NCBI RefSeq assembly: GCF_001418205.1
Contig: NZ_LIQF01000016.1
Location: 18,925-82,924 of the forward strand
Length of the DNA stretch: 64,000 nucleotides
From: Marinomonas fungiae
GTDB taxonomy: Bacteria > Pseudomonadota > Gammaproteobacteria > Pseudomonadales > Marinomonadaceae
Direction: 5' to 3'
A program made the position numbers and the translations under genes. How positions within the stretch are numbered: the first letter of the stretch is position 1; every line of letters starts with the position of its first letter. This document shows, in pieces, positions 18,630 through 27,356 of the stretch. Under the pieces are notes generated by a model. That model saw nothing but the letters and a program-made list of their open reading frames with translations, was not told the origin of the DNA and made no database searches.

Positions 18630-19109
18630 ATGAGCGATATTAAGACTTACGAAGGTCATTTCGCAGCACCAGGCGCAAAATTTGCGCTTGTCGTTGGCCG
18701 TTTTAACAGCTTCATCGTTGAAAGCTTAAAAGAAGGTGCCATCGATACCCTAGTTCGCCACGGTATCAAAAAAGAAGACATCACAGTGATCTATTCGCCG
18801 GGTGCGTTCGAGATCCCTGTTGTGGTTAAGAAAGTTGCTGAGCAAAACCAATACGATGCGATCGTTGCCCTAGGTGCGGTGATTCGTGGTGGTACACCAC
18901 ACTTTGAATACGTTGCCGGTGAATGTGTGAAAGGTCTAGGTCAACTAGCGCTTCAATTCGGTATTCCTGTGTCATTTGGTGTATTGACCGTTGATACCAT
19001 CGAGCAAGCGATTGAGCGTGCCGGTACCAAAGCAGGTAACAAAGGCGGCGAAGCAGCCCTATCTGCACTAGAAACAGTTGCTGTATTGCGCGAATTGGAA
19101 GGCAAATAA
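18630..19109 (+). CDS. ribH: 6,7-dimethyl-8-ribityllumazine synthase
   Basis: A 159-residue lumazine synthase, which condenses DHBP with the aminopyrimidine made by RibD to give lumazine. Conserved stretches are [11 protein letters not shown] (about residue 23), [10 protein letters not shown] (about 56) and [14 protein letters not shown] (about 82; the active-site histidine is in this stretch). It lies 15 bp after the ribB gene and overlaps nusB by one base (TAATG). Confidence 0.96.
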   Translation: MSDIKTYEGHFAAPGAKFALVVGRFNSFIVESLKEGAIDTLVRHGIKKEDITVIYSPGAFEIPVVVKKVAEQNQYDAIVALGAVIRGGTPHFEYVAGECVKGLGQLALQFGIPVSFGVLTVDTIEQAIERAGTKAGNKGGEAALSALETVAVLRELEGK

Positions 19110-19588
19110 TGAGTGATCAAGAACAGGCTAAGAAGCCTAAAAAACCTTCTCGTTCACAACTGCGTAGCGCATCGCGCTCGTTTGCTTTGCAAGCCATTTA
19201 CCAGTGGCAAATGAACCACTCATCGGTTAATGAAATCGAAGCCCAGTTCGCGGTTGATCATGACATGAGTTCATGTGATAAGACTTACTTCCGTGAATTA
19301 ATCTACGGTGTATCGTCTAAGTCAAAAGCACTAGATGCCTTGTTTGAACCTTTCTTGGATCGTTCATTGTCTGAGTTGGATGCTATCGAACTAGCGACGC
19401 TACGAATCGGTTCTTTTGAACTGTCTGAACGTTTAGACGTACCTTACAAGGTAGCGATCAACGAAGGTGTTGAGTTGGCTAAGTCTTTTGGTGCAAGTGA
19501 GAGTCACAAGTACGTGAACGGCATCTTGGATAAGCTAGCCCAGCGAGTGCGCCGCGAAGAGATCGCCGCGCGTCGTAACGCTAAGTAA
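19109..19588 (+). CDS. nusB: Transcription antitermination factor NusB
   Basis: A 159-residue all-helical protein of the NusB family. NusB with NusE (S10) binds boxA RNA in rRNA leaders and promotes antitermination. Typical segments are RSFALQAIYQWQMN near the N-terminus and the C-terminal PYKVAINEGVELAKSFGAS. ribH-nusB linkage is conserved. The rrn leader at the right edge of the window carries a boxA-like site that this factor would recognise. Confidence 0.96.
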   Translation: MSDQEQAKKPKKPSRSQLRSASRSFALQAIYQWQMNHSSVNEIEAQFAVDHDMSSCDKTYFRELIYGVSSKSKALDALFEPFLDRSLSELDAIELATLRIGSFELSERLDVPYKVAINEGVELAKSFGASESHKYVNGILDKLAQRVRREEIAARRNAK

Positions 19589-19604
19589 TCCAGTCGCCGT
19601 GTTA

Positions 19605-19634
19605 GAAAAGCCATCAACTGATGGCTTTTCTTTT
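19605..19634 (+). terminator. Intrinsic terminator after nusB
   Basis: GAAAAGCCATCA (19605-19616) is the perfect complement of TGATGGCTTTTC (19619-19630), followed by TTTT. It ends the nrdR-rib-nusB unit. Its right arm contains an in-frame ATG (19621) that would otherwise extend thiL, which argues against that start. Confidence 0.88.
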
Positions 19635-19653
19635 ATATAGCCTAGGTAATGCG

Positions 19654-20604
19654 ATGCAAGAGTTTGAGTTAATCCGTTCAATATTTCAGTCGTCGATCAT
19701 GGCGCAGACAGAAGGTCGTTCCGATATCCTTTTGGGGATTGGCGACGACTGCGCGCAGGTGATTGTTCCTGAGGGCCAGAGTTTGGTGTTCTCTATGGAT
19801 ACCTTAGTTGAAGGCCGTCATTTTCCGTTTGATGCGGATCCGGTTGATATCGGCTACCGTGCAGTCGCAACCTGTGTCAGTGATTTGGCGGCGATGGGGG
19901 CGAAACCTGCATTCTTCACCTTAGGTTTGACCTTGCCTGAATCCGATCCACAATGGCTGGCAGGGTTTGCCGAGGGCATGGCAGAATTGGCGGAACCGAT
20001 TGGTTTGTTGTTGGTTGGCGGTGATACCACCAAAGGTCCGCTGACGATTACCTTGCAGGTGCATGGCTATGTCGAGCGAGAGCTGACACCCAGACGCAGT
20101 CAAGCTCAAGTCGGCGATGACATTTATGTTACCGGAACACTGGGCGATGCGGCGGCGGCCGTGCCGATCGTGACGGGCGAGCTACATGTAACGGCGGAGC
20201 GCTTTGATTACTTCTATGAGCAGTATTGGCGTCCATCTCCACGCTTGATTGCGGGTATGGCATTGAAGCGTGTGGTGCACAGCATGATGGATATTTCCGA
20301 CGGTATTGGTCAAGACCTGCAGCATATTACCCGAGCCTCGGGCGTTGGGGCTCGTATTGATTTTAATGCTTTGCCAGTGTCAGACATGCTCGCTAATTGG
20401 CAGCCGGACAGTGCGCGTATCTTGGCGCTAACAGGTGGTGATGATTACGAGCTGTGTTTTACTGCCCCACCAAGTGCTCGCGACGAAATACAGTTGATCC
20501 TGCAAACTTTGCATTTGCCCTGTACGCGTATTGGTGAGATTACCGAGTCAGGTTATGCGGTAGACGGCTACGATGGTGACACCGCTGGCTGGCAGCATTT
20601 TTAG
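19654..20604 (+). CDS. thiL: Thiamine-monophosphate kinase
   Basis: A 316-residue ThiL, which phosphorylates thiamine monophosphate to the active pyrophosphate. The start is ATG 19654 (MQEFELIRSIF, the usual ThiL N-terminus), not the upstream ATG 19621, which lies inside the nusB terminator. Conserved motifs are GIGDDCA (about residue 30), SMDTLVEGRHF, LAAMGAKPAF and GGDTT (about 120), with MDISDG and TGGDDYEL in the C-terminal half. pgpA follows 14 bp later. Confidence 0.95.
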   Translation: MQEFELIRSIFQSSIMAQTEGRSDILLGIGDDCAQVIVPEGQSLVFSMDTLVEGRHFPFDADPVDIGYRAVATCVSDLAAMGAKPAFFTLGLTLPESDPQWLAGFAEGMAELAEPIGLLLVGGDTTKGPLTITLQVHGYVERELTPRRSQAQVGDDIYVTGTLGDAAAAVPIVTGELHVTAERFDYFYEQYWRPSPRLIAGMALKRVVHSMMDISDGIGQDLQHITRASGVGARIDFNALPVSDMLANWQPDSARILALTGGDDYELCFTAPPSARDEIQLILQTLHLPCTRIGEITESGYAVDGYDGDTAGWQHF

Positions 20605-20618
20605 ATTAGAGAGGCATT

Positions 20619-21104
20619 ATGGCTGATAAACATCCTGTGCCGGATTCTGTATGGCGCAACCCGATCCACTTTCTAGCGTTTGGCTGTGGTTCAGGTACGG
20701 TGGATAAAGCACCTGGAACGTTTGGGACGTTGGCGGCGATTCCGCTGTACCTTTTGATTCAGGATTTATCCGTTAGTAACTATTTTCTAGTGCTTATTCT
20801 ATCGGCCTTGGCAGGTATCTTTATCTGCGGCAAAACTTCCCATGACCTTGGTGTACATGATCACTCTGGTATCGTTTGGGACGAGTTTGTGGGTTATTGG
20901 ATTACCATGTGGATGGCACCTGAAGGCTGGAGCTATATTGTTTTGGGCTTCATTCTGTTTCGTATTTTTGATATCTGGAAGCCTTGGCCAATATCGTTGG
21001 CGGATAAGCATGTGCATGGTGGTTTCGGCATCATGTTTGACGATATTTTGGCGGGTATTTTTGCTTTCTTTGCCTTACAGGGTGTTGTGCACTTGATTGG
21101 CTGA
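20619..21104 (+). CDS. pgpA: Phosphatidylglycerophosphatase A
   Basis: A 161-residue membrane phosphatase that removes the phosphate from phosphatidylglycerol phosphate. The conserved segments FGCGSGTVDKAPGTFGTLAA, VWDEFVGYWI and RIFDIWKPWPI are visible, with several hydrophobic helices. thiL-pgpA order is conserved in gammaproteobacteria. A strong terminator follows. Confidence 0.94.
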   Translation: MADKHPVPDSVWRNPIHFLAFGCGSGTVDKAPGTFGTLAAIPLYLLIQDLSVSNYFLVLILSALAGIFICGKTSHDLGVHDHSGIVWDEFVGYWITMWMAPEGWSYIVLGFILFRIFDIWKPWPISLADKHVHGGFGIMFDDILAGIFAFFALQGVVHLIG

Positions 21105-21125
21105 TGAGTAGATTTTAATAAATAG

Positions 21126-21158
21126 CCCCGCAATTGGGAAACCATTGCGGGGTTTTTT
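21126..21158 (+). terminator. Intrinsic terminator after pgpA
   Basis: CCCCGCAAT (21126-21134) pairs with ATTGCGGGG (21144-21152), then T6. It sits between the convergent pgpA and fbpA genes. Confidence 0.9.
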
Positions 21159-21174
21159 GTGTCTGGGAAAGTGT

Positions 21175-22215
21175 TTATTTCCAGCCGTTCGCGTCCATCA
21201 GCTCGGTTGCAAGACGATTGTTTTCACCTAGCTTATCTAGCTGCAAAGTGTCTGCTTTAAAGGTGCCAAATGGCTCTAATGTACTAGGGTAGGCGACGCC
21301 TTCAATGACAGGGTATTCGTTGTTCACTTCAGCGTACCACTCTTGGCTTTCATGGTTTACTAAGAACTCGATCAAGCGACGAGCGTTACGCACGTTGGTG
21401 GCGGAGTTTGTGATGCCGATGCCACTGACGTTAACGTGGGCACCGCGCTCACCTTCTGCTTGGTTTGGCCAGAACAGTGCCACATTGTTGTACACGGATT
21501 TCATCGCAGGGTCATCGCTGTGGCCTAGGCGACCGTAGTAGTAGGTATTTGCTAGAGTAATATCACAGACCCCTGCCTCAACGGCACGCAGTAGGTCAGT
21601 GTCTCCGCCAAACGGAGGGCGTGCTAAGTTAGCGACAAAACCTTTGATCCATTGGCCAGTTGCTTCTGCGCCATCTGCGGCAATCATCGATGCAATAAGA
21701 GATTGATTGTAAATGTTACTCGACGAACGAGTACAGATTCGACCCTGCCATTTGGGGTTGGCAAGATCTTCATAGGTTGACAGTTCTTCTTTAGTCACCT
21801 TTTTAGGGTTGTAGAAAATAACGCGAGCACGTTGCGAAAGGCTCACCCAGTAATCTTCTGAGTCACGCAGGTGAGTGGGAATGACTTCTTTGATGGTGTT
21901 CGACTCGATTTTGCGTAACACGCCTTCTTCCTTGGCACGGTGCAATCGACCCGCATCCACCGTGATAAATACGTCCGCTGGACTTGCATCGCCTTCCATT
22001 TTTAAACGATGCAAGAGCGTATCGGCGTCCCCTGTGATCAAATTTACCTGTACATGATATTCCTTTGAATAAGCCTCTAATGCCGGCGCAATCAGCGCTT
22101 CTTTTCGGGCCGAGTAGACGTTTACCTCGCCTCGCGCTTGAACTGTGGTAGACGCTAGGCTTAGTCCAGTTGTGGCTGCCATTAGTAACGCTAAAGAATA
22201 GTTTAATTCTGACAC
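21175..22215 (-). CDS. Periplasmic ferric-iron-binding protein (FbpA/FutA type)
   Basis: A 346-residue periplasmic solute-binding protein for Fe3+. It has a signal sequence (about 1-28, hydrophobic core SLALLMAATTGLSLA, cleavage near VQA-RG). The mature start VNVYSARKEALIAPALEAY is diagnostic of the FbpA/FutA family, and ANTYYYGRL (about residue 224) carries the paired tyrosines that ligate iron. It would deliver iron to an inner-membrane ABC permease, but no permease or ATPase gene is adjacent. It is divergent from a TonB receptor, with probable Fur sites between. Confidence 0.92.
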   Translation of the reverse strand: MSELNYSLALLMAATTGLSLASTTVQARGEVNVYSARKEALIAPALEAYSKEYHVQVNLITGDADTLLHRLKMEGDASPADVFITVDAGRLHRAKEEGVLRKIESNTIKEVIPTHLRDSEDYWVSLSQRARVIFYNPKKVTKEELSTYEDLANPKWQGRICTRSSSNIYNQSLIASMIAADGAEATGQWIKGFVANLARPPFGGDTDLLRAVEAGVCDITLANTYYYGRLGHSDDPAMKSVYNNVALFWPNQAEGERGAHVNVSGIGITNSATNVRNARRLIEFLVNHESQEWYAEVNNEYPVIEGVAYPSTLEPFGTFKADTLQLDKLGENNRLATELMDANGWK

Positions 22216-22284
22216 TGTTATTACCTAAATGGATGGGTTGGGGTAGGGGGATAAGGATTCAGTAAATATTTATCACTAATAATA

Positions 22285-22350
22285 TTGACAATCGTTCTTA
22301 TTTGCAAATAATAAGGTCGCTTTATAATTGATTCTAATTCTTATTATTGT
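22285..22350. promoter_or_regulatory. Probable Fur-regulated divergent promoter region
   Basis: The AT-rich gap contains a perfect 14-bp palindrome TTATTTGCAAATAA (22298-22311) and a second block AATTGATTCTAATTCTTATT (22326-22345) resembling Fur-box sequences (repeats of NATAAT hexamers). Both flanking genes are iron-uptake genes, which supports Fur control. The exact boxes are a judgement by eye. Confidence 0.55.
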
Positions 22351-22362
22351 TTGAGGTTTCGA

Positions 22363-24603
22363 GTGTCTAATATCTTGAGTGTTACGAAAGAAGCGCAAGT
22401 GTCATCGCGCGCTCCTATGAAATTGACGGCCTTGGCGATCGCTATATCTGGGGCTCTATCTGGTATGGCATTTGCGGAAGAGAATAGTAAAAATCTGGAT
22501 ACCCTCGTGGTCGAAGGTCAACAGGTGGCTGCAGATGCGAACCCTTACGCTGAGCCAGATGCGCCTTACAAAGCGAACCGTATGTCAGACATTAAGTACG
22601 CTCGAGACATTGCTGAAACGCCTAAAACCATTACGGTTTTGACCAAAGATGCCATTGAAGAATCGGGCAAAACAGATCTTGAGTCGATTCTAGCTGCACA
22701 GCCAGGTATCACGCTGGGTACTGGCGAAGGGGGTAACTCATTTGGTGATCGTTACATCATCCGTGGCTATGAAGCGCGTAGTGATGTGTACACCGACGGT
22801 TTGCGCGAACCTGGCCTGATTACCCGTGAAACCTTTGCTTTAGACCAAGTAGAAATCACCAAGGGTCCAAGCTCTACCTTTGGTGGCCGTGGTACCACTG
22901 GTGGTGCGGTCAACTCGGTGACTAAGAAGGCTTCTTTGGATGATGATTTTTCTAAACTAAGCGGCACATTGGGTACGGATAACAAACAGCGCTACACCTT
23001 GGATACCAATAAGGTGGTAGGTGAAGACTCCGCGATACGCTTCAATGCTTTGTACTCAGAACGTGATATTCCAGATCGTGCACCAGCGGATGAGCAGCGC
23101 GAAGGCTTCTTGTTATCCGGTACGCATGATATTAATCCAGATGTCTCTATCAGTGCGGATTACTACTACTTCCGTGCCGACGATAAAGACGATGTGGGCA
23201 ACAAAATTGACCGCAGCACCGGCAATATCATTGAACGCGATTACGTGGGGCAAAAGGGCCTAGATTTTAAAAAGAGTGAAGCGGATATTGCGACATTCAC
23301 AGTGGATGCCTACCTAACGAACAACCTGCGTCTGCAAAACAAAACTCGCTACGGTGAAACGAAAAACGATTACATCGTGTCTAACGTGCACTCTCGTTTC
23401 GCCAACAGTCACCGTCAATTTACGGGTTGGCAGGAAAACGAATATCTAGGCAACCAAACCAACTTCCTATGGGATGGCGATCTGTTCGGTAAGCGCAATA
23501 CCGTTGTCGCGGGTGTGGAATACGCTAAAGAGGATGTGGACGCGGGCAATTATTCGGTTAATACAACAAACAGCTACACGCTGACGGAAACCAATACCAA
23601 CAACAACTTATGGCAAGGTTCGTACGCACGTAGTGCGGCGCGTAGTATGTTGACACTTGAAACGGTGTCGGCTTATTTAAGCGATACAGTCACCCTAAAT
23701 GATGACTGGGAAGTGAGTGGTGGCGTACGTTACGATCACTTTGACTACGACATGTTTGTGCCGGCTTACAGCAGTCGTGGTAATAATTACCCAGATACCA
23801 ACTACCAATTCTCTGATGGCTTCTGGAATGGTCAGCTAGGCGTGGTGTATTCACCTTGGGAGCACGGTAACGTTTACGCCACTTGGTCAACGTCGTCGAA
23901 CATCAATGGTGGTGAGTCCGATGCAGCGACTAACTGTGGTTACGGCGGTCTATGTACCGATGCTGATGGCAACTATTCTAGCGCGGATCCTGAGCAGTCA
24001 ACCAACTATGAAATTGGTACTAAGTGGCAGTTAATGGATCACAAACTATTGTTAACGGCTGCGTTGTTCCAAATTACGAAAGATGACGTGATTGAAGACA
24101 ATGGTGACTCTTACAGCAGCGGTGGTTCTTTGAATACCGGTAAGAACCGTGTTCGCGGTGTTGAGTTAGGTCTATCAGGTAACATGACTGACAAGCTAAG
24201 CGGCCAAGTCGGTGTGGCGGTCATGGATTCTGAAACGTTGGCTTCTTACAACCCTGATAATGTAGGTCGTCCAAAAGCCAACTTTGCTGAAAAGAGCCTA
24301 TATGCGCAAGTGAAGTACGATGTATCGTCTGATTTCGCAATTGGTGGTGCGATGACTTACTCGAGTGAGATGCTTGGGGGGCAACCAGATGCTGGAACGA
24401 GCAAAGACACTGTGATCAGAGTACCGTCTTACACGGTGTACGACTTGTTTGCGACTTACCAAGTGACAAAAAACTTTGACCTGCGAGCAAATATTCAAAA
24501 CGTAACGGATGAAGACTACTACACGGCGATCTACCGTGGTGGCGACATTATCTATATTGGTGATGCGCGCTCAATCAGTCTAACGGCTAACTATAAGTTC
24601 TAA
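22363..24603 (+). CDS. TonB-dependent siderophore receptor (catecholate type)
   Basis: An outer-membrane receptor of 746 residues. A signal peptide ends near GMAFA-EE (about residue 38). A TonB-box-like DTLVVEG follows, then a plug domain (about 70-205; IAETPKTITVLTKDAIEESG, then IRGYEARSDVYTDGL). The 22-stranded barrel ends in the typical aromatic terminus NYKF. Receptors followed by piuC belong to the Fiu/PiuA group, which takes up catecholate siderophores. GTG 22363 is preferred over TTG 22351 because GAGG (22353-22356) then lies 6 nt upstream. It is probably Fur-regulated and heads a piuC-oxidase run. Confidence 0.92.
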   Translation: MSNILSVTKEAQVSSRAPMKLTALAIAISGALSGMAFAEENSKNLDTLVVEGQQVAADANPYAEPDAPYKANRMSDIKYARDIAETPKTITVLTKDAIEESGKTDLESILAAQPGITLGTGEGGNSFGDRYIIRGYEARSDVYTDGLREPGLITRETFALDQVEITKGPSSTFGGRGTTGGAVNSVTKKASLDDDFSKLSGTLGTDNKQRYTLDTNKVVGEDSAIRFNALYSERDIPDRAPADEQREGFLLSGTHDINPDVSISADYYYFRADDKDDVGNKIDRSTGNIIERDYVGQKGLDFKKSEADIATFTVDAYLTNNLRLQNKTRYGETKNDYIVSNVHSRFANSHRQFTGWQENEYLGNQTNFLWDGDLFGKRNTVVAGVEYAKEDVDAGNYSVNTTNSYTLTETNTNNNLWQGSYARSAARSMLTLETVSAYLSDTVTLNDDWEVSGGVRYDHFDYDMFVPAYSSRGNNYPDTNYQFSDGFWNGQLGVVYSPWEHGNVYATWSTSSNINGGESDAATNCGYGGLCTDADGNYSSADPEQSTNYEIGTKWQLMDHKLLLTAALFQITKDDVIEDNGDSYSSGGSLNTGKNRVRGVELGLSGNMTDKLSGQVGVAVMDSETLASYNPDNVGRPKANFAEKSLYAQVKYDVSSDFAIGGAMTYSSEMLGGQPDAGTSKDTVIRVPSYTVYDLFATYQVTKNFDLRANIQNVTDEDYYTAIYRGGDIIYIGDARSISLTANYKF

Positions 24604-24622
24604 AATCGGCTTTTGCTAAGTC

Positions 24623-24651
24623 AAGGCTCCTACTGCTACGGTGGGGGCCTT
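24623..24651 (+). terminator. Weak hairpin between receptor gene and piuC
   Basis: AAGGCTCC (24623-24630) pairs with GGGGCCTT (24644-24651) with one G-T pair, followed by a poor T-run (TCATCGTTTT). It may attenuate transcription so that the receptor is made in excess over PiuC. Confidence 0.4.
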
Positions 24652-24672
24652 TCATCGTTTTATGAGGCTCTT

Positions 24673-25356
24673 ATGGTGATTACCATTCCGGGCGTGTTGA
24701 GCGCCCACGAACTGGCTCAATATCAACAGCATTTAAGCCAAGCTGAATGGCAAGACGGTGCGGCGACAGCGGGCGCTCAGGCAGTGGGAGTCAAACAGAA
24801 TCTTCAGATTGATCCCAATAGCAAGCTTGCACAGCAGTTGGGCGATCATATTCTACAGGTGCTATCCGAACAGCCGCGTTTTATTTCCGCGGCTCTGCCG
24901 TTGAAGATTTTACCGCCCATGTTTAATTTGTATCAGGACGGCGGTAGCTATGGTTGGCATGTGGACAACGCCATTCGCTTTATTCCCAACACGCCGAAGC
25001 GTCTGCGCACCGATTTATCAGCGACGATCTTTTTGAATGATCCCGAATGCTATGAGGGCGGCGAGCTGTGCATCCAAGATCGCTATGGTGAGCAAAAGAT
25101 CAAACTGAACGCTGGCGATATGGTGCTATACCCATCGACTAGCTTGCATCAAGTCAGTCCTGTGACCAAAGGTCAGCGATTGGCGAGTTTTTTCTGGATT
25201 GAAAGCATGATACGTGACCATGAACTTCGCGAAGTACTGTTCGACTTGGATCAAAGTATCCAGCGGTTAACTTCAGAACGTGGCGCAACAGATGTAGAAA
25301 CCATGAAATTAAGTGCTATTTATCATCGATTGATCCGCTTGCATGCGGATACCTAA
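24673..25356 (+). CDS. piuC: Fe(II)/2-oxoglutarate-dependent dioxygenase PiuC
   Basis: A 227-residue PKHD-type dioxygenase (PiuC/YbiX family). The double-stranded beta-helix shows the iron ligands H and D in YGWHVDNA (about 96-103), the second histidine in SLHQVSPV (about 159), and the 2-oxoglutarate arginine in GQRLASFFW. PiuC-type genes accompany catecholate receptors and are thought to assist siderophore iron use; the substrate is not established. The start is ATG 24673 with GAGG 5 nt upstream. The longer frame from 24613 runs through the intergenic hairpin and is rejected. Confidence 0.92.
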   Translation: MVITIPGVLSAHELAQYQQHLSQAEWQDGAATAGAQAVGVKQNLQIDPNSKLAQQLGDHILQVLSEQPRFISAALPLKILPPMFNLYQDGGSYGWHVDNAIRFIPNTPKRLRTDLSATIFLNDPECYEGGELCIQDRYGEQKIKLNAGDMVLYPSTSLHQVSPVTKGQRLASFFWIESMIRDHELREVLFDLDQSIQRLTSERGATDVETMKLSAIYHRLIRLHADT

Positions 25357-25384
25357 GTGTATTGTCTAAGAAGGTAATCCGACC

Positions 25385-26470
25385 GTGAGTCACGTAATAA
25401 TTCCAGAAGATGCTCTATGTGTGGCGGACTATGAACGTCTTGCTAAAGAGGTATTACCACATGCTATTTACGAGTACGTCTATGGTGGTGGTGCCGATGA
25501 AATGACTTTGCGCGGTAATCGTGAATCCCTTGATGCAATCAAGATACTGCCGCGTATGCTCAACGATGTGCGTCATGGCTCCACACATACTCAGGTGTTG
25601 GGGCAAACGTGGCGGACGCCCATGATGTTGGCGCCAGTGGCCTTTCAAAAGATGGCTCATGAACAAGGGGAAATAGCGACGGCTCAAGCGGCCAGTGCCT
25701 TAGAAATCGGCATGATGGTCAGTACCTTAGCGTCTGTGGAAATGGAAGCCATCAGCGAACAGCTGAACTCACCGAAATGGTTTCAGTTGTACTGGCAGGT
25801 GGATCGTGACTTCAATCTAAGTCTGATCAAGCGTGCAGAAAAAGCGGGATATCAAGCCATCGTCTTAACCGTAGATTCAGCCATTCATGGCATTCGTAAT
25901 CGTGCTCAACGAGCTAAGTTTGCTTTGCCAGAAGGTGTCTCAGCAGTAAATTTAAAAGATCGCCCAGAGCTGCCACGACAAGCCTTTACGCCAGATCAAA
26001 GTATTGTTTTTCAGGGCATGATGAGTGAAGCCCCAAACTGGAATGATGTGGCATGGCTGATTGAGCAAACCGAATTGCCAGTGATTATCAAAGGTATTTT
26101 ACATCCAGCGGACGCACGTAAAGCTCAAGAATTGGGGGCTCAGGGTGTGATTGTATCCAATCACGGTGGTCGTACCCTAGATTGCGTGCCAAGCGCTATT
26201 GATATGGTCGCAGCAGTACGTGAAGCAGTTGGTTCAGAGTTTTGCGTGTTGTTAGACGGCGCCATTCAACGTGGCACGGATGTGTTTAAGGCAATTGCTT
26301 TGGGGGCCGATGCGGTGCTGATTGGGCGTCCGCAGTTTTACGCCTTGGCTGTGGCGGGGGCAGCAGGAGTGGCCCATATGCTACGTATTCTGCGAGAGGA
26401 ATTCGAAGTAGCCATGGCGCTGGCGGGCGTTGCTTACGTTAAGGACATCACGCGCTCATCACTTCTTTAG
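25385..26470 (+). CDS. FMN-dependent alpha-hydroxyacid dehydrogenase/oxidase
   Basis: A 361-residue TIM-barrel flavoenzyme of the lactate/glycolate oxidase family. Visible motifs are IYEYVYGGGADEMTLRGN (about 30-47), FQLYWQVDRD and SNHGGRTLDC (about 258, with the catalytic His and the substrate-binding Arg), then DGAIQRGTDVFKAIALGADA for FMN phosphate binding. It starts with GTG 28 bp after piuC on the same strand, so it may belong to the iron-regulated unit. Whether it is a lactate dehydrogenase or acts on another 2-hydroxyacid is not decidable here. Confidence 0.85.
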   Translation: MSHVIIPEDALCVADYERLAKEVLPHAIYEYVYGGGADEMTLRGNRESLDAIKILPRMLNDVRHGSTHTQVLGQTWRTPMMLAPVAFQKMAHEQGEIATAQAASALEIGMMVSTLASVEMEAISEQLNSPKWFQLYWQVDRDFNLSLIKRAEKAGYQAIVLTVDSAIHGIRNRAQRAKFALPEGVSAVNLKDRPELPRQAFTPDQSIVFQGMMSEAPNWNDVAWLIEQTELPVIIKGILHPADARKAQELGAQGVIVSNHGGRTLDCVPSAIDMVAAVREAVGSEFCVLLDGAIQRGTDVFKAIALGADAVLIGRPQFYALAVAGAAGVAHMLRILREEFEVAMALAGVAYVKDITRSSLL

Positions 26471-26534
26471 TTGCACTTGGCGCGAATGCCTCAAGTAAAA
26501 TGCAATCTCACTTGAGGCACTGTATGGTTTAGCG

Positions 26535-27344
26535 TTAGCGATGATGTTCATGGCGGCGAAGATACTTTTCAAACGCACGAATGAGTAAAGACAGGCTTAA
26601 GGTTAACGTCAGATACATAAAAGCCACGACGTTATAGGTTTCAAAAAACTGGAAAGTGGAAGAGCTGTAGACCTTGCCCAATTGCGTAATGTCTTGTACA
26701 CCCAGCACAGAAACTAAGGACGAGTCTTTGATGAGTGCCACAAAGTCGTTGCCAAGTGGAGGAAGAATCTTGCGCAGTGCTTGAGGCCAGATGATTAGGC
26801 GAAAACGTTGCCAGCCGCTAAGCCCTAAAGCTTGAGCCGCTTCGATTTGACCTTTGCCTACTTCTTGAATACCGGCACGAAAAACTTCTGCTATAAAAGC
26901 GCTGTAGCTAATCGCTAACGCTAGAATCGCTCGCCACAGTAAGGTGAAATCTCGTGTGCGAGCCTTGTCTAGCCATCCCCATTCGATTGGTTTTTGTAAC
27001 GCCCAATTCCAAAGCTTGATGAGTTCTGGCGCGCCAACAAAAGCGATATAAAACAGCAACACGAGTACAGGAATGCCGCGCAGAATTTCAATGTAAAAGC
27101 GTGAAATTTCTCGAACAAGCCGCCACTTTGAGAATCCAGCCATTGCCACGGCTAAGCCTAAAAGGGAGGCAAGAATAAACGCACAAAGCGTTACGCCTAT
27201 AGTGGTTAGCAGGCCTTTGCTAAGCGTTCGGGTGATATCTTGGTAGCTTTGGTCAGCAATAATATTCCAGCCAAGAAGAGCTCCGAGAACCACAGTGGCC
27301 AATAGCCACCATGGTAATTTTTTTAAAGAATGTTTAGAGGGCAT
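26535..27344 (-). CDS. Polar amino acid ABC transporter permease
   Basis: A HisM/GlnP-type inner-membrane permease of about 269 residues with multiple helices. The family signature EVFRAGIQEVGKGQIEAAQALG, shortened here, is visible at about residues 165-185, the loop that contacts the ATPase. ATG 27344 is chosen; the longest frame from TTG 27356 would begin directly against the stop of the binding-protein gene. It is cotranscribed with the solute-binding protein. No ATP-binding subunit gene is adjacent, so it probably shares one encoded elsewhere. Confidence 0.88.
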   Translation of the reverse strand: MPSKHSLKKLPWWLLATVVLGALLGWNIIADQSYQDITRTLSKGLLTTIGVTLCAFILASLLGLAVAMAGFSKWRLVREISRFYIEILRGIPVLVLLFYIAFVGAPELIKLWNWALQKPIEWGWLDKARTRDFTLLWRAILALAISYSAFIAEVFRAGIQEVGKGQIEAAQALGLSGWQRFRLIIWPQALRKILPPLGNDFVALIKDSSLVSVLGVQDITQLGKVYSSSTFQFFETYNVVAFMYLTLTLSLSLLIRAFEKYLRRHEHHR

Positions 27345-27356
27345 GAAAAGGCGCAA

